Below are positions 18,680-28,306 of a stretch of 64,000 nucleotides of DNA, one piece after another (position 1 is the first letter of the stretch; each line of letters opens with the position of its first letter). The DNA is from Sphingobacteriales bacterium (GTDB taxonomy: Bacteria > Bacteroidota > Bacteroidia > Chitinophagales > Chitinophagaceae). The DNA lies in assembly GCA_016708305.1 (NCBI GenBank), contig JADJGB010000008.1:1054001-1118000 (forward strand), read 5' to 3'. Under the pieces are notes generated by a model. That model was not told where the DNA came from and made no database searches. It saw only the letters and a list, made by a program, of their open reading frames with translations. The translations under genes and the position numbers were made by a program.

Positions 18680-20651
18680 TTAACTTGCTTTTTCCTCCTC
18701 CTTCACCACTTTTGCAGGTTGTACGCCGTCTTTTTGAATGCCTCCTCCCTGATATTCATTCTTTTCGAGATTATAGAAATTGCTATAACCATTGCTTTGC
18801 ATAACATCCAGATACCCGGTTTCTTTGTCAATCGTATTCAATATCTCGCCCCATGGCTTTTTCAGCATGATGTTATGACTGTTGTAAATAAAATACAGAC
18901 TATTGGCATCTTTATTTATCGGATAATTATTTTTATTAAAAAACCGGTTATCCGCTTCAATTCTTTATCAAAATTTTCCAGTGAAGTTTTTAGCCCGGGT
19001 TCCTCGGGCGTACAGTCAAAATCGAAATTTCCTTTTAAATTACCTATCAAATCTTTCAATGGAGAAAAAGCTGCATCGGAAGTAATTTTGATAAAAAACC
19101 ATTCAATCCGTCTGTAGGTATCAGGTCTAATAAAGCGCCATAAAACTTAGCCTTTGTGGGCATCATCGGCAATATCATGGCAGACAGCGCTTCGCCAATT
19201 TTTGCTTTATCTTCTGCCGAAGCTTTGCTTATTTCCAAATCTTCTTTTTTGGCCACTGCCTCAATATTGCTCTTTACTTTATTTATCATGGCCCCAGACT
19301 GGTCGTATAGGATTGCTTCTTTCTCTTTTACGGGTTTGGTTTCCTTCTTTGCTTTGGCTTCCTCCTCTTTTCTTTTGGCGGCTTCTGCCATTTCCACCAC
19401 TTTTTGTATGTAGGGATCAACTGGCAGTGCCTTTATTGTGACTTTGGCCGGCAGTAGTATTCTTTTTATCCCGGCATTATTCACCACTTTGTCTGCCATC
19501 TGGTTGGAAGTATCTGAGCCTAAGGCAAAGAGTTTTAGAGATTCGGTTAGCCTGTCCACCAAGGGGCACAAAAAATTAAATATTTTTGAAATATTGATAC
19601 GGCCGGTGTCCAAACTGGTACCTTCTTTAACGTTTTTTAATTCATCAATGAATTTTTCAAGCCGTTTCACACTTTTTCCGGGTATATCGCCAAAGCCGTT
19701 CAGCATCTGGTCAAATTTTGGCATATCGGGTGGTTTAATGAGGCTTGGCACCGCATCAATTACGTTTTTTACCGCATCAATTATTTCTTTAATCAAACCT
19801 TCTACATCTCCTTTGCATTGGGTGAGCTTATCAATATTACCTTTATTGTCATAGCTGGTGCCAAAACCCTTGATAGATAACAACCGACCAAGTGTGGTCA
19901 CCAGTTGTGCTTTTATTTTACCCGTAAAAACAGATAGCGTATTCGAATTGCTTTCTGCAATTATTTTCAATAAATCATCATTAGGTTCAAAATATGAAAT
20001 AGCCTGTTGGGTAAGATCAAAACTGTTTCCAAAGGCATGAATAGCAGGTTTTCCTGCTTTTTTTTGGTCAAAATTGTGTTGATTGGCAAATAGTGGCGTG
20101 CCTACATAAATAACAGACCCGATTTTCCATTTTTTTTGAAAATCGGTTTCAGTGATGAGTTCTTTGATTGCCTCATTTGCTACATTTCCGCCATGTCCTA
20201 AACCAATAAAATGAAAAGCAGATGTATAATCTTTCCATTCAGAAATTTCACCTTTTATTTTGGATGCTAATTTTTTGCCTTCGTTTGTTCTTCCCTGACT
20301 GTCTGTGGCATCAAAATCATAAACCAGTGTTTTATTATCGGGGTTTAATTTATTGGGCAGTTCGTCTTTCATTTTCTTCATATAACTATCCCAGTCTTTA
20401 TAATCATTAAAATAGTTATACTCTTTATCTGCTTTTTTTTCAGGCTCTTTTTCTTCTTTGAAAAATAAGCTTACGCCCGGAATAGAACCGGCAGCATTTT
20501 CAACAGCATCCACTGCCCCCTGTACACCCGAAGTAACTCCTCCAAGCATATCATCGGCAGCCATTGCATTGGCAGGCTTGTACCGAACCAGCACCAGCAT
20601 TTGCTTTTTTTCGTTTACCTCAAATTTTTGTTCTGTTTGTTCGCCGGGCAT
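18680..20651 (-). CDS. Putative T6SS effector with lipase-like alpha/beta-hydrolase domain, two frameshifts
   Basis: The 531-residue N-terminal part carries a lipase-like core: VYDFDATDSQGRTNEGKKLA, then AFHFIGLGHGGNVANEA, then GSVIYVGTPLFANQHNFD and HAFGNSFDLTQ. This order matches alpha/beta-hydrolase effectors, but the nucleophile elbow is G150-L-G152-H-G-G, so the serine expected at 152 is glycine. A long helical region with a Lys/Glu coiled stretch follows. The frame ends near 19056, but shifts near 19088 and 18955 continue it to 18680 (LIGNLKGNFDFDC, then KPWGEILNTIDKETGYLDVM), giving about 655 residues. It follows the PAAR gene by 17 bp. No signal peptide. Effector role is inferred from position and fold. 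Confidence 0.6.
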
Positions 20652-20668
20652 CTCTAAGGCATTGATAA

Positions 20669-21288
20669 TTAATTAAAAAACGTCACTTTGCAATCAGCGG
20701 TTGTATAGCCTGACAGATTTTGGGTTTTTCCTTCACTATCTGTTTTTCCATCATGCACCTGACCATCGCTGGTTTTTATTTCATATTTTACATTTTTCTT
20801 ACCCTTTCCTGCTTCATCTATCAAACTGAATTGTGCTTTGAAATCTTCTTTATTAGTTTTGTCTGCTTTTTCATCCCCGTTTTTTGCTGCATCTTTCAGA
20901 GCTTTGCTGTTTTCATTGTCTTTTGCCTGTTTGGCTCCTGTATTACCTGCTCCTCCTGCGCCACTTCCCTCTCCGGCACCGCCTCCCCCTCCTCCGGTTT
21001 CTCCAATCAGAACAGTAAAACATCCTAATACTATGGTACCGCCATGGGCTGTCATATCCCCCATACGGGCAGCGGGTTTACCGCCAATCAATACTCCTGA
21101 ACTTGCCATTAGAATTGGATCCGGCGGGCCGGTGCAGGTACACATATCTCCCAAAGTAACAGCAGGCATGCCGCCAATCAAAACGGTGGGCACTCCGGCC
21201 CTATTACCGGGCCACCAACATGGGGTACCAGTCCATTTACCAAGGGACAAATATGCATATCACCTATTCTGGCTGCGGGTTTACCCAT
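20669..21288 (-). CDS. PAAR-repeat spike tip protein with C-terminal beta domain, one frameshift
   Basis: The true start is the ATG at 21288 (MGKPAARIGDMHICP), followed by LVPHVGGPVIGP. A one-base shift near 21208 leads into GVPTVLIGGMPAVTLGDM, then GVLIGGKPAARMGDMTAHGG. These are the repeating PAAR hairpins with the zinc-site His and Cys residues of the DUF4150-like class. After a Gly/Ser linker the C-terminal 80 residues (about KAQFSLIDEAGKGKKNVKYE onward) form a beta domain reminiscent of transthyretin-like extensions. PAAR proteins cap VgrG and recruit cargo. The neighbours are the DUF4123 adaptor and the lipase-fold protein. Confidence 0.85.
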
Positions 21289-21293
21289 TTGTG

Positions 21294-21365
21294 TAGAATT
21301 TATACGTTAGACATTAGAATTTAGACGTTAGACAATAGAATTTAGACGTTAGATAAGAGATTTAG
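21294..21365. repeat. 21-bp tandem repeat, about 3.4 copies
   Basis: Units begin at 21294, 21315 and 21336, each reading TAGAATTTAKACGTTAGACAW or close to it, with a partial fourth unit. It fills the gap between the DUF4123 adaptor stop and the PAAR gene start, so it lies inside an operon. It may be a replication-slippage array or a site affecting translation of the PAAR gene. Confidence 0.85.
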
Positions 21366-21979
21366 TCCATAAAGAACTTTCTGTGCTTGGGTTTTTGTTC
21401 GTCTTCCTCAATGCTTTTTTTCTCTACCTCCTCACTCTTAACCTCCTTCTTATTCCCCTCCTCAAGCTCCCTGTCTAATTCTTCCTCAGTTTTTATTAAA
21501 GGCAGCGTTTTCACTTTTGAAATTTTTATTGCCTCCACTTGATTACCCCGTTTCCATTGCCATTTGTTCAGAGAATCAGGGTCTTCATTTTCAATATAGC
21601 AATTATTGAAAACTGAAAAAAAGTCGTTCAATTCATCCTGATTCCAAAATTGAATGTGTTTTAAAAGAACTCTTGCATCCCAGATTCTGAAATATTTGTC
21701 CTGTCGGTTTTCTGTTATATATATTTTACTTTGTAAGTATTCTAATGCGTTTTTGACTGGTTCGGTAGTTTCAAAAATAATACAGTGCTCCACCTGAATC
21801 ATGGACTGCCCTCTTAATTCATACGGATTACTGTTTAGCTCAAACAACCAAGGAGCGGCATCCCAAATTCTTTCGTCATCGGTACCTGAAAATAAGTTTA
21901 TATGCTTAGGATACCGATGCATCAGCTGAATCAAGGTATATTCCCCATTAATTGCACTATCGTAACACAGATACTTCAT
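21362..21979 (-). CDS. DUF4123-type T6SS effector chaperone/adaptor
   Basis: 205 residues. The DUF4123 pattern is visible: an N-terminal segment around YLCYDSAINGEYTLIQLM, AAPWLFELNSNPYELRG (the conserved 'AP-L' block) and FRIWDARVLLKHIQFW (the 'R-x-W-D-x-R' block). The C-terminal 45 residues are a charged Glu/Lys tail. In other T6SSs DUF4123 proteins (Tap/TEC) bind specific cargo and load it on VgrG, and are encoded between vgrG and the effector. That is the arrangement here: VgrG, this gene (7 bp later), PAAR, cargo candidate. Confidence 0.75.
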   Translation of the reverse strand: MKYLCYDSAINGEYTLIQLMHRYPKHINLFSGTDDERIWDAAPWLFELNSNPYELRGQSMIQVEHCIIFETTEPVKNALEYLQSKIYITENRQDKYFRIWDARVLLKHIQFWNQDELNDFFSVFNNCYIENEDPDSLNKWQWKRGNQVEAIKISKVKTLPLIKTEEELDRELEEGNKKEVKSEEVEKKSIEEDEQKPKHRKFFMD

Positions 21980-21985
21980 AATACA

Positions 21986-23905
21986 TTAATTGATCATCAC
22001 TATAGCGCCTTGTATTTTTGCCATAGCGCCTCCTTTCACTTCCATGATGGCATCGCTTTCTACTTTGGCGCTGGCAGCGCCTTTTGCTTCAAGGGTGGCA
22101 TCTGCCTCGATTTTTATTTGGGTTCCGCTCAGTTTAGCTTCCGAGGTGCCCTTCATTTCAAGCTTACTGTCTGCATTTATATTTATATTACTTGCATTCA
22201 AATTAATCTCTGAGCTTGAAATATTTACTTTTTGGTCTGCATTGATTTCAATAACGCCTTTGGAATGGATGGTAATTTTAGGTCCTGCTTTTTCAAGGTT
22301 TATTTCTGCTAGCAAAACGCCGCCCTGAACTATTCCCAAATCCAGACTATCCTGATTGTTGAGTCTAATGACTGAAAAATTTTGATTACTTTCCTTTGAT
22401 TCAATAAATATATTTTTTTCGGAATCATTTCTAAGAAGCGCAATAATATTTGCAGGGTTTTGATCAGGAAAATTGTCCCTGATAATTAAGGAGCCACTGT
22501 CATCATTTATTTCTAATCTTCTGCCACTTTTTGAACCGATTAGTTTCTGATTATTACCGCCCTGAGCGATTCCTGATTGGTTTTTTTTCGTATAAAGAGC
22601 GCCGTTTACAAAGGGCATTTCGGCATTATTGTTCCAGAAATCAACCATTACTTCATCGTCCTTTTCGGGCAAAAACCGAAAGCCTTTATCTTTTCCGGCG
22701 TGAGGAGCCAATACACTTATCCAAGGTGATTTTTCATCATCAGCCATCCAGGGAAATTTAACTTTTACTCTGGAAAGCCCACTGTCATCTTCATTGTCGG
22801 TTATAATTGCTGCCTGTGGTGTGGCCTTGGTCTCCAGCAATGGATTAGTGTAAGGAGGTACTGTTACCTCAAAAGGAACGGCTGAGAAACTATTGTTATA
22901 ACTGCTATAATTGCTTACAAAATGATTAATTTGAGTAATTATAAATTTCTTGCCTGCATCATCTGTCGGGTCTTTAATTTTTACTATTTTACCCACAGAT
23001 AATTTATTGTTTCTGGTGTTGCCGGTTACCAGTACCGAAGAAGAATAAATTGCCTGCTGCTCCAGCTTATAAATGTCATCTGCTTGTTCCTGCTTAAAAC
23101 CTGATGGCAGAAAAATATTGCCTCCGGGATTTTCATAAACAGAACTACCCGATTCTTCAGCAGCTTTAATAAAATCATTTTCGGGCGATTCTTCAGCAGT
23201 TTTTGACTCTATCTTCTCACTCTTAAAAATATCTGTAGCAATGCCGCTTTCAGGTTTTTTGATTGCCTGTGCCCTGATATTCAGGTTGTTCACATCGGCG
23301 GGCGATTTGAGTTCAATTTCATTACCGTCCGGCTTTTTGCCAAATTGCAATTTTTCGCCATCATAAAACATCCATTCTCCAAACCGGATGGCTAAAGTGG
23401 AAACGAAAGAAAACAAGGTTTGATTGTATTGCACAGTATAATGAAGCTCCCTGATGGTTTGAGGATCTTTGTTGACCTTATCTTTCAAGTTCGATTTTTC
23501 AAAAGATTTATCAATAATATCGGCAAGTTTCTTTTTGTAAAAGGAATGACATTCGGCAATTTCGTTTACTTTACAAAAACTGCCCTTTCCCGTGATGCTA
23601 AACTCATAATATTGATTGTCCACCAAAAAAGAGTTTACTTCCAGAATAATACCGTTAAACTTATGATTGGAGTTGCCGGCTCCGTCTTTAAAATCAATCT
23701 GAACGTTTTTGCCTAGAACCTTTTTCTTAAAATCGAGGATGGCACCAAAACTGCCATTGGTATCGGCAGGCCTCAATGAAAATGCAAAATTGTTGACATT
23801 GATAAGTGCTTCATTCAATGACAGGTTGCTGAAAACTACCGGACTATTATCATTATAGTCCTGTATAATGATTTCTGTTTTTGTCAAAATTGAATTTTCT
23901 GCCAT
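21986..23905 (-). CDS. vgrG: T6SS spike protein VgrG (TssI)
   Basis: 639 residues, uninterrupted. The N-terminal gp27/Phage_GPD-like region spans about 1-340. The OB-fold gp5-like domain lies around 370-460 and contains VKVKFPWMADDEKSPWISVL and FLPEKDDEVMVDFWNNN. The C-terminus is a series of short beta repeats (NLNASNININADSKLEMKGT ... KVESDAIMEVKGGAMAKIQG) forming the triangular needle that ends on a PAAR-binding tip. There is no extra enzymatic domain, so cargo must ride on PAAR or be adaptor-loaded. Follows hcp by about 180 bp and precedes the DUF4123 gene. Confidence 0.92.
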   Translation of the reverse strand: MAENSILTKTEIIIQDYNDNSPVVFSNLSLNEALINVNNFAFSLRPADTNGSFGAILDFKKKVLGKNVQIDFKDGAGNSNHKFNGIILEVNSFLVDNQYYEFSITGKGSFCKVNEIAECHSFYKKKLADIIDKSFEKSNLKDKVNKDPQTIRELHYTVQYNQTLFSFVSTLAIRFGEWMFYDGEKLQFGKKPDGNEIELKSPADVNNLNIRAQAIKKPESGIATDIFKSEKIESKTAEESPENDFIKAAEESGSSVYENPGGNIFLPSGFKQEQADDIYKLEQQAIYSSSVLVTGNTRNNKLSVGKIVKIKDPTDDAGKKFIITQINHFVSNYSSYNNSFSAVPFEVTVPPYTNPLLETKATPQAAIITDNEDDSGLSRVKVKFPWMADDEKSPWISVLAPHAGKDKGFRFLPEKDDEVMVDFWNNNAEMPFVNGALYTKKNQSGIAQGGNNQKLIGSKSGRRLEINDDSGSLIIRDNFPDQNPANIIALLRNDSEKNIFIESKESNQNFSVIRLNNQDSLDLGIVQGGVLLAEINLEKAGPKITIHSKGVIEINADQKVNISSSEINLNASNININADSKLEMKGTSEAKLSGTQIKIEADATLEAKGAASAKVESDAIMEVKGGAMAKIQGAIVMIN

Positions 23906-24088
23906 TATTTTTATTTAAGACAGTGGAATATAATTACATTCGTCATAATAAAGATGTCTTTAGTGTCTGCATTTCTGTCTTACCAATTGAAAGGCACGCA
24001 AAGCCAAAAGGCTTATTGCTCTTGCATTTCAAAAGAAAAATTAACGCAGGCAAAGTGATTTCCTGCGTTAATCCACTTTGATGCGGCA

Positions 24089-24475
24089 TTAAACCCATTC
24101 ATTGGAGAATTTGCCATTGCCCAGCTCAATTTCTTTTGCAGAGAGCGTAAAGGCAATAGCCATCGGCCTGTCGTTGCTGGAACTAAAAGTTTCATTGTAG
24201 TCAATCATGTAGGCTTCTTTGAATTTTAGTTCCTTCAGTGTGGCATCTGAGTCTCTTTTTTTGAAGATAATACTCCCGTCCTTATGACTGTAGGGGTCAA
24301 TCATCCATTCAAAAAGGTCTGTCTCATTGGTGCTTTCTACGACAACATTGATTTTTCCTCCTCTTGTTTCGGAAGAAACTCTACCTGTTTTGTCGGTTAC
24401 CTGATGAAGGTCAAATGAGGCATCTAAAACCCGGTATTCTTTACCGGCTACGTTAAAAATTGCTTTAAAACTCAT
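24089..24475 (-). CDS. hcp: T6SS inner tube protein Hcp (TssD)
   Basis: 128 residues, the standard Bacteroidota TssD length. Begins MSFKAIFNVAGKEYRVLDAS, contains QVTDKTGRVSSETRGGKI and FEWMIDPYSHKDGSIIF, and ends with the strand MAIAFTLSAKEIELGNGKF. Six of these form the ring stacked into the tube that is propelled out of the cell. First gene of the left arm, immediately next to the divergent intergenic region, so it should be the most highly transcribed. Confidence 0.94.
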   Translation of the reverse strand: MSFKAIFNVAGKEYRVLDASFDLHQVTDKTGRVSSETRGGKINVVVESTNETDLFEWMIDPYSHKDGSIIFKKRDSDATLKELKFKEAYMIDYNETFSSSNDRPMAIAFTLSAKEIELGNGKFSNEWV

Positions 24476-24496
24476 TGTGTAATAATTTTAGCATTA

Positions 24497-24504
24497 TAAA
24501 TTTG
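24497..24504 (+). promoter_or_regulatory. Candidate promoter (-33 TTG, -7 TAAATTTG) for the right T6SS arm
   Basis: TAAATTTG matches TAnnTTTG and is preceded, 19 bp upstream, by TTG at 24475-24477, the spacing typical of Bacteroidota promoters. It would give a leader of about 125 nt before tssG. The -33 box overlaps the hcp start codon, so the two arms may be mutually exclusive or share control. I found no equally good box for hcp. Confidence 0.4.
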
Positions 24505-24635
24505 TAATGTAAAAGTACTATATATAAAAATTTTCTGCCATCGCTTTTTTTAGTGATGCCAAAAGTTGGAAGATTAGCATAATTTTGAGGCGCTATAGAC
24601 CATAAAACGAGAGTATATTAAACTATATTTCATTG

Positions 24636-25537
24636 ATGAAAGGGCAAAAAGGCAGTCATATTGTTTACACTCCATTCAGAAGCGAAGCTGTCTGTGCCTC
24701 ACTTCTTGAGGCTGGTATATCCATCGAGCAAATAAAAACCAGCCAGAAAGGCGCTTTCAGAAAAAGTTATGGAGGAGATATAGAAAAAATTTCAATAGCG
24801 GATTATAAAGACCAATATAATATTGATATTGCATTAAACCGAGACAGTATTTATGACAAACTGCCCGAAGGGCTTTTTCATCAAACTAAAGGTGGAAGAT
24901 ATGTAAAGACTGTTAAGGATGCTGTAGATGAACACAAAATGTTTAGAGAGGAAGAACGCTATGCCAGAAGGTTTTTTGCGCCGATAGAACAAATGATTTT
25001 TCGCTATCGAATATATACCGAACAGGCAGAGAGAGAAGCGCTATATGACCTCCAGAACGGAACGATTAATACAGGATTTTATCGTTTTGGGGCTTGGAAG
25101 ACGATCTTCCCCAACCGGAAGCCGGCAGATTATTGTATTTGATGCCCTATGGCTTTTTTATCAGGGGAAATGAGGAAGCGACGGTAGCCGCCTTAAATTA
25201 TATTTTGAATAAAGAAGTCCAACTGGATAAATCATTACAACCGGACTGTTTTGAATTAAACGATTTTGTCGGTATGCCTTCCTGCCGTCTGGGAATGGAT
25301 ACTGTTTTGGGGCGCTCGACCCGTGAGTCAATACCGGTATGGACATTTAAAATCGGTAAGGTGAGGGCAGATGAATTGACCGGTTTTGTGGAGGGAGCTC
25401 CCCTTGGGAAGTTGTTGAAAAGGTTTGCAGAAGTGTTTATACCTGTAGAAATAGATGCAGTTTTTGATTTTGTTGCAGTCGAAAATGATGAAAATGAATT
25501 TTTTAATGGTGTTTTGGGGTATGGCGTATGTATATAA
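24636..25537 (+). CDS. tssG: T6SS baseplate subunit TssG, one frameshift
   Basis: ATG at 24636 is preferred over the TTG one codon upstream. The first 165 residues end after DLQNGTINTGFYRFG near 25090; shifting one base gives GLEDDLPQPEAGRLLYLMPY and the remainder of the protein. Joined length is about 300 residues. TssG forms the baseplate wedge with TssF, TssE and TssK. This identification rests on the combination of the N-terminal layout (SIEQIKTSQKGAFRKSYGGD), the L-x-YLMPY block and its place as first gene of an arm containing tssN, tssK, tssE and tssF. Confidence 0.8.
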
Positions 25538-25569
25538 AATAAATTGATGTCAAAACTAAAATATTTAGC

Positions 25570-26428
25570 ATGCTACTGAAGTTTTTTTTGATGTATATTG
25601 GTGTATTCTTTGGCTCAAGCCTGGCAATAATGGCTTCTATAAAGAAGTTGAGCAGTAGCTTTGGCAATCAGGGAAAAAAGCCCTGGATTTTCAATTTTGT
25701 GTCGTCGGCGCTGGCATCGGGAGCCGCTTTTGGCGCTACCTACATCAGTGATAATCTGTTTTTTACCTTTTGGCTTTTGTCTGCTGTTTTTTTGCTGGCG
25801 GGTCTTATCTTCATATTATTGATTCATAAAAAATATTTTAAGGCAAGACGTGATAACAGAAACAAACAGCTTTTTGCTGAGATTCTTTTCGGACTGTCGT
25901 CTTTGTTTTTGTGTGTGGCCATGTTTTCAGCCCTGCAGTACTTTCTGAAAGATAAAAACTTCATGTATTTTCCAGTTCTGCTGTCGATGCTTTTCTTTTT
26001 TGTGCCATTGCTATTGTTCCAGTCTTTTGAAGGCTGCTTACGATATACCGGCAGCAGCTTACAATGTGTGGCAATACCCGGCAGGTAACCCTATTGAGCT
26101 TCCAGACGAGAAAGAAGGAGAGCGGCTGTATGTCATTGGTTTTGAAATAGCAAAAAGCCCGACCGATGCCCGCCGCACTTATTTTAGGGCAAAGGCTCCT
26201 GAAGAAATGCTTTTGGGAGATTTATATTACCACTTCATTAATGATTATAATGAGCAATATAGCGAAACTACTATAAGATATACTGATAAAGAAGCAATAC
26301 ACCAATGGTTGTTCAGGACAAAACCTAAATGGTATAGCTTTTCCAAAGTGCTTGATCCGGCTTTGACAGTAAAACAGAATAAAATAAAAGAAAATACAGT
26401 TATTATTTGTGAAAGGGTGGAGGCATGA
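25570..26428 (+). CDS. tssN: Bacteroidota T6SS membrane-complex protein TssN, one frameshift
   Basis: The N-terminal half has about five hydrophobic segments (FFLMYIGVFFGSSLAIMA, FVSSALASGAAFGATYISDN, FFTFWLLSAVFLLAGLIFIL, EILFGLSSLFLCVAMFSALQ, FMYFPVLLSMLFFFVPLLLF). A one-base shift near 26028 restores the cytosolic C-terminal domain (AAYDIPAAAYNVWQYPAGNP, LYVIGFEIAKSPTDARRTYF). Joined length is about 285 residues. TssN is a phylum-specific inner-membrane component that links the membrane complex to the baseplate. Lies between tssG and tssK. Confidence 0.82.
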
Positions 26429-26494
26429 TCCCCAATTGGTTGATGAAAAGAAATAAGGAACTAAATTGATGAAGTTAATATTAAAACCTGATAA

Positions 26495-27648
26495 ATGCAA
26501 GTACAATCAAAATACTTAGCCGTAAACTGGACAGATGGCATGAAGCTGAATAAAGAAACCTTTATTGCACAGGATAATGCTCAGTTTTCTAACAGTTATG
26601 ACCTGATATCCTCTACACTGTCGCCTATCCGCTATGGATTGCTTCCCTGTGATAATAATTTTAATCTGCAAATTGCTATTGATAATCAAAATACTGTAAG
26701 GGTAACGGTAAATGCCTGCAAAGCAATTACCGCAGGTGGTTTCCCTGTTTCCATTATTGCAGGTGAATCGTCTTCTGAAACGGATGGCAGCCCTTCTGTT
26801 TCCTTGCAAATTTCAACAGGAGTGCAAATACCATTTACTGGGCAGTGCTTCTGATAAAACCGTTTGAGCGTAATCCGGGTGGCGCTATCAATCCGGCAGA
26901 AAGCCCTGCACGATTTCCTTTTGTAAGGCCGGGTTATGAGATTTTGATAGTAGAAGATCATCAGGCAAATCAGTATTTCAATCACCCGCTTGCGTTAATA
27001 ATCGGCAAGATAATTGCAAATGGCAGCAACCTGAAAGTAGATGGAGAATACCTGCCTGCAAGTATTTCGGTAAGTGCATCACAGGATTTATTGGGGCTAC
27101 ATTCCGAATTAGATAGTTTTTTGGCTGGTTTGGAGCAGTCTTGTTCGCAAATTGTTCAAAAGATTTACAAAAAGAGCCAGCAAAACGATTTGTCTGAGTT
27201 GGCACAATTTCTTTGCGACAGAATAATGTTGTATTTGGGTCAGAGTCTTACTAATTTCAGGTGGGGAGTGTTGTACGAATCGCCCGCCAAAATGATAAGT
27301 GAAATCGTGGGTCTGGCCAGAGTGTTGAAAAATACGATTGATTTAAGAATAGGCAGCGGTAAAGATGAGCTGATGAACTACCTATGCGAATGGTGCGAAC
27401 TGAACCAGGGAGAACTGGAATCTTTGCTGAGTAATATGGCAGCGCTTCGCTATAATCACAATGATATTAATCAAAATATTAATACCATTATCGAATTTGC
27501 AAAAGTGATAGGTAAATTATTTAACACACTGAGTAATCTGGAATTTATTGGAAAGAGAAAAGAGTCTGGTTTATTTGTGAAAGAAGAACCCATCGCTTCG
27601 CAAACTGACAGTAATGCACCTAAGCCGAAAAGAAGGTTTTTTGGATAA
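26495..27648 (+). CDS. tssK: T6SS baseplate subunit TssK, one frameshift
   Basis: The first 119 residues (VNWTDGMKLNKETFIAQDNA, with the usual 'W-x-x-G-x-x-L' opening) run to about 26850, where a one-base shift restores the frame at LIKPFERNPGGAINPAESP and RFPFVRPGYEILIVEDHQA. The rest forms the helical middle and C-terminal domains ending in the basic PKPKRRFFG. Joined length is about 384 residues. TssK trimers connect the baseplate to the membrane complex. Follows tssN by 66 bp. Confidence 0.82.
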
Positions 27649-27658
27649 AAAGTTGTGA

Positions 27659-27712
27659 AGGCTGAGGTTAAGGTTAAGGTTAAGGCTGAGGCTAAGGTTA
27701 AGATAGAGGTAG
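27659..27712. repeat. Degenerate hexanucleotide array (GGTTAA/GGCTGA type)
   Basis: About eight tandem units of the form AGGYTRA between the tssK stop and tssO. The same unit, in reverse complement, occurs at 34018-34056 and 43831-43895. Confidence 0.8.
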
Positions 27713-27758
27713 GAATTTATAATTTGCTTTTTGACAATAAAATATTAATAATTTTAAA

Positions 27759-28283
27759 ATGAGACCTAACAACATACAGGAGCGGAATAAATCATTTCAA
27801 CGCTTTTTGTTATTCTTTATTTTGACGGTGGCTATCATTATGGTTACTGTTTTCTTTGGCATAAGGGTTCCTTATGCTGAAAATGAAAAACTTAGGGAAC
27901 AAATAGCCCAGATGGACAAAGAAAATCAGTTTAGAGAAAATTTCTCAGTTTCTATGACAGAAACCCAGTCGTTGCTCGATACGGTAAATCTGGATGTAGC
28001 CAGAGCCGGATTGATTGACGGTCGCATCACGCAAAAAGTACAGGATATGGATGCCCTGATAAACAAAACAGATTTGAGCTCCAAAACGCTTTATTCACAA
28101 GTGGTGAAGGCGTTGAATAACAGCCAGTCCGATAAAAGAGGACTACGTGCTGCCAGCAGTAAAGATTCGCTGGTTGCCATGTACAATGCTCAGATTCAGG
28201 CGCTACAGAATTCATTAACCAAGTGGCAGGAGTCATATAATCAGTTAAAAATGCAAAATGATATTTTGCGTCAAATGAAATAG
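27759..28283 (+). CDS. tssO: Bacteroidota T6SS membrane-complex protein TssO
   Basis: 174 residues, uninterrupted. A short cytosolic start is followed by one transmembrane helix (FLLFFILTVAIIMVTVFFGI) and a periplasmic helical region with heptad-like patterning throughout (ENEKLREQIAQMDKEN; AQIQALQNSLTKWQESYNQL). This single-pass plus coiled-coil layout is that of TssO, a phylum-specific T6SS component of the inner membrane. Precedes tssP by 23 bp and probably assembles with it. Confidence 0.82.
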   Translation: MRPNNIQERNKSFQRFLLFFILTVAIIMVTVFFGIRVPYAENEKLREQIAQMDKENQFRENFSVSMTETQSLLDTVNLDVARAGLIDGRITQKVQDMDALINKTDLSSKTLYSQVVKALNNSQSDKRGLRAASSKDSLVAMYNAQIQALQNSLTKWQESYNQLKMQNDILRQMK

Positions 28284-28306
28284 TTTAATTATAAAAAAAC
28301 AAGTGT

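Noticed and set aside
20838..21296. Plus-strand Ser/Pro-rich ORF opposite the PAAR gene
   Set aside because: Antisense of Gly-rich PAAR repeats and linker. The minus-strand product has clear PAAR motifs.
21294..21365. CRISPR-like array
   Set aside because: Units are contiguous 21-mers without spacers and no cas genes are present.
23881..24081. Small plus-strand ORF between vgrG and hcp
   Set aside because: No motif, basic/low-complexity product, opposite to the transcription direction of the operon. The gap more likely holds leader or processing sequence.
27659..27712. Telomere- or centromere-like repeat, or CRISPR
   Set aside because: Units are degenerate hexamers without spacers or palindromic repeats; one related array is protein coding.
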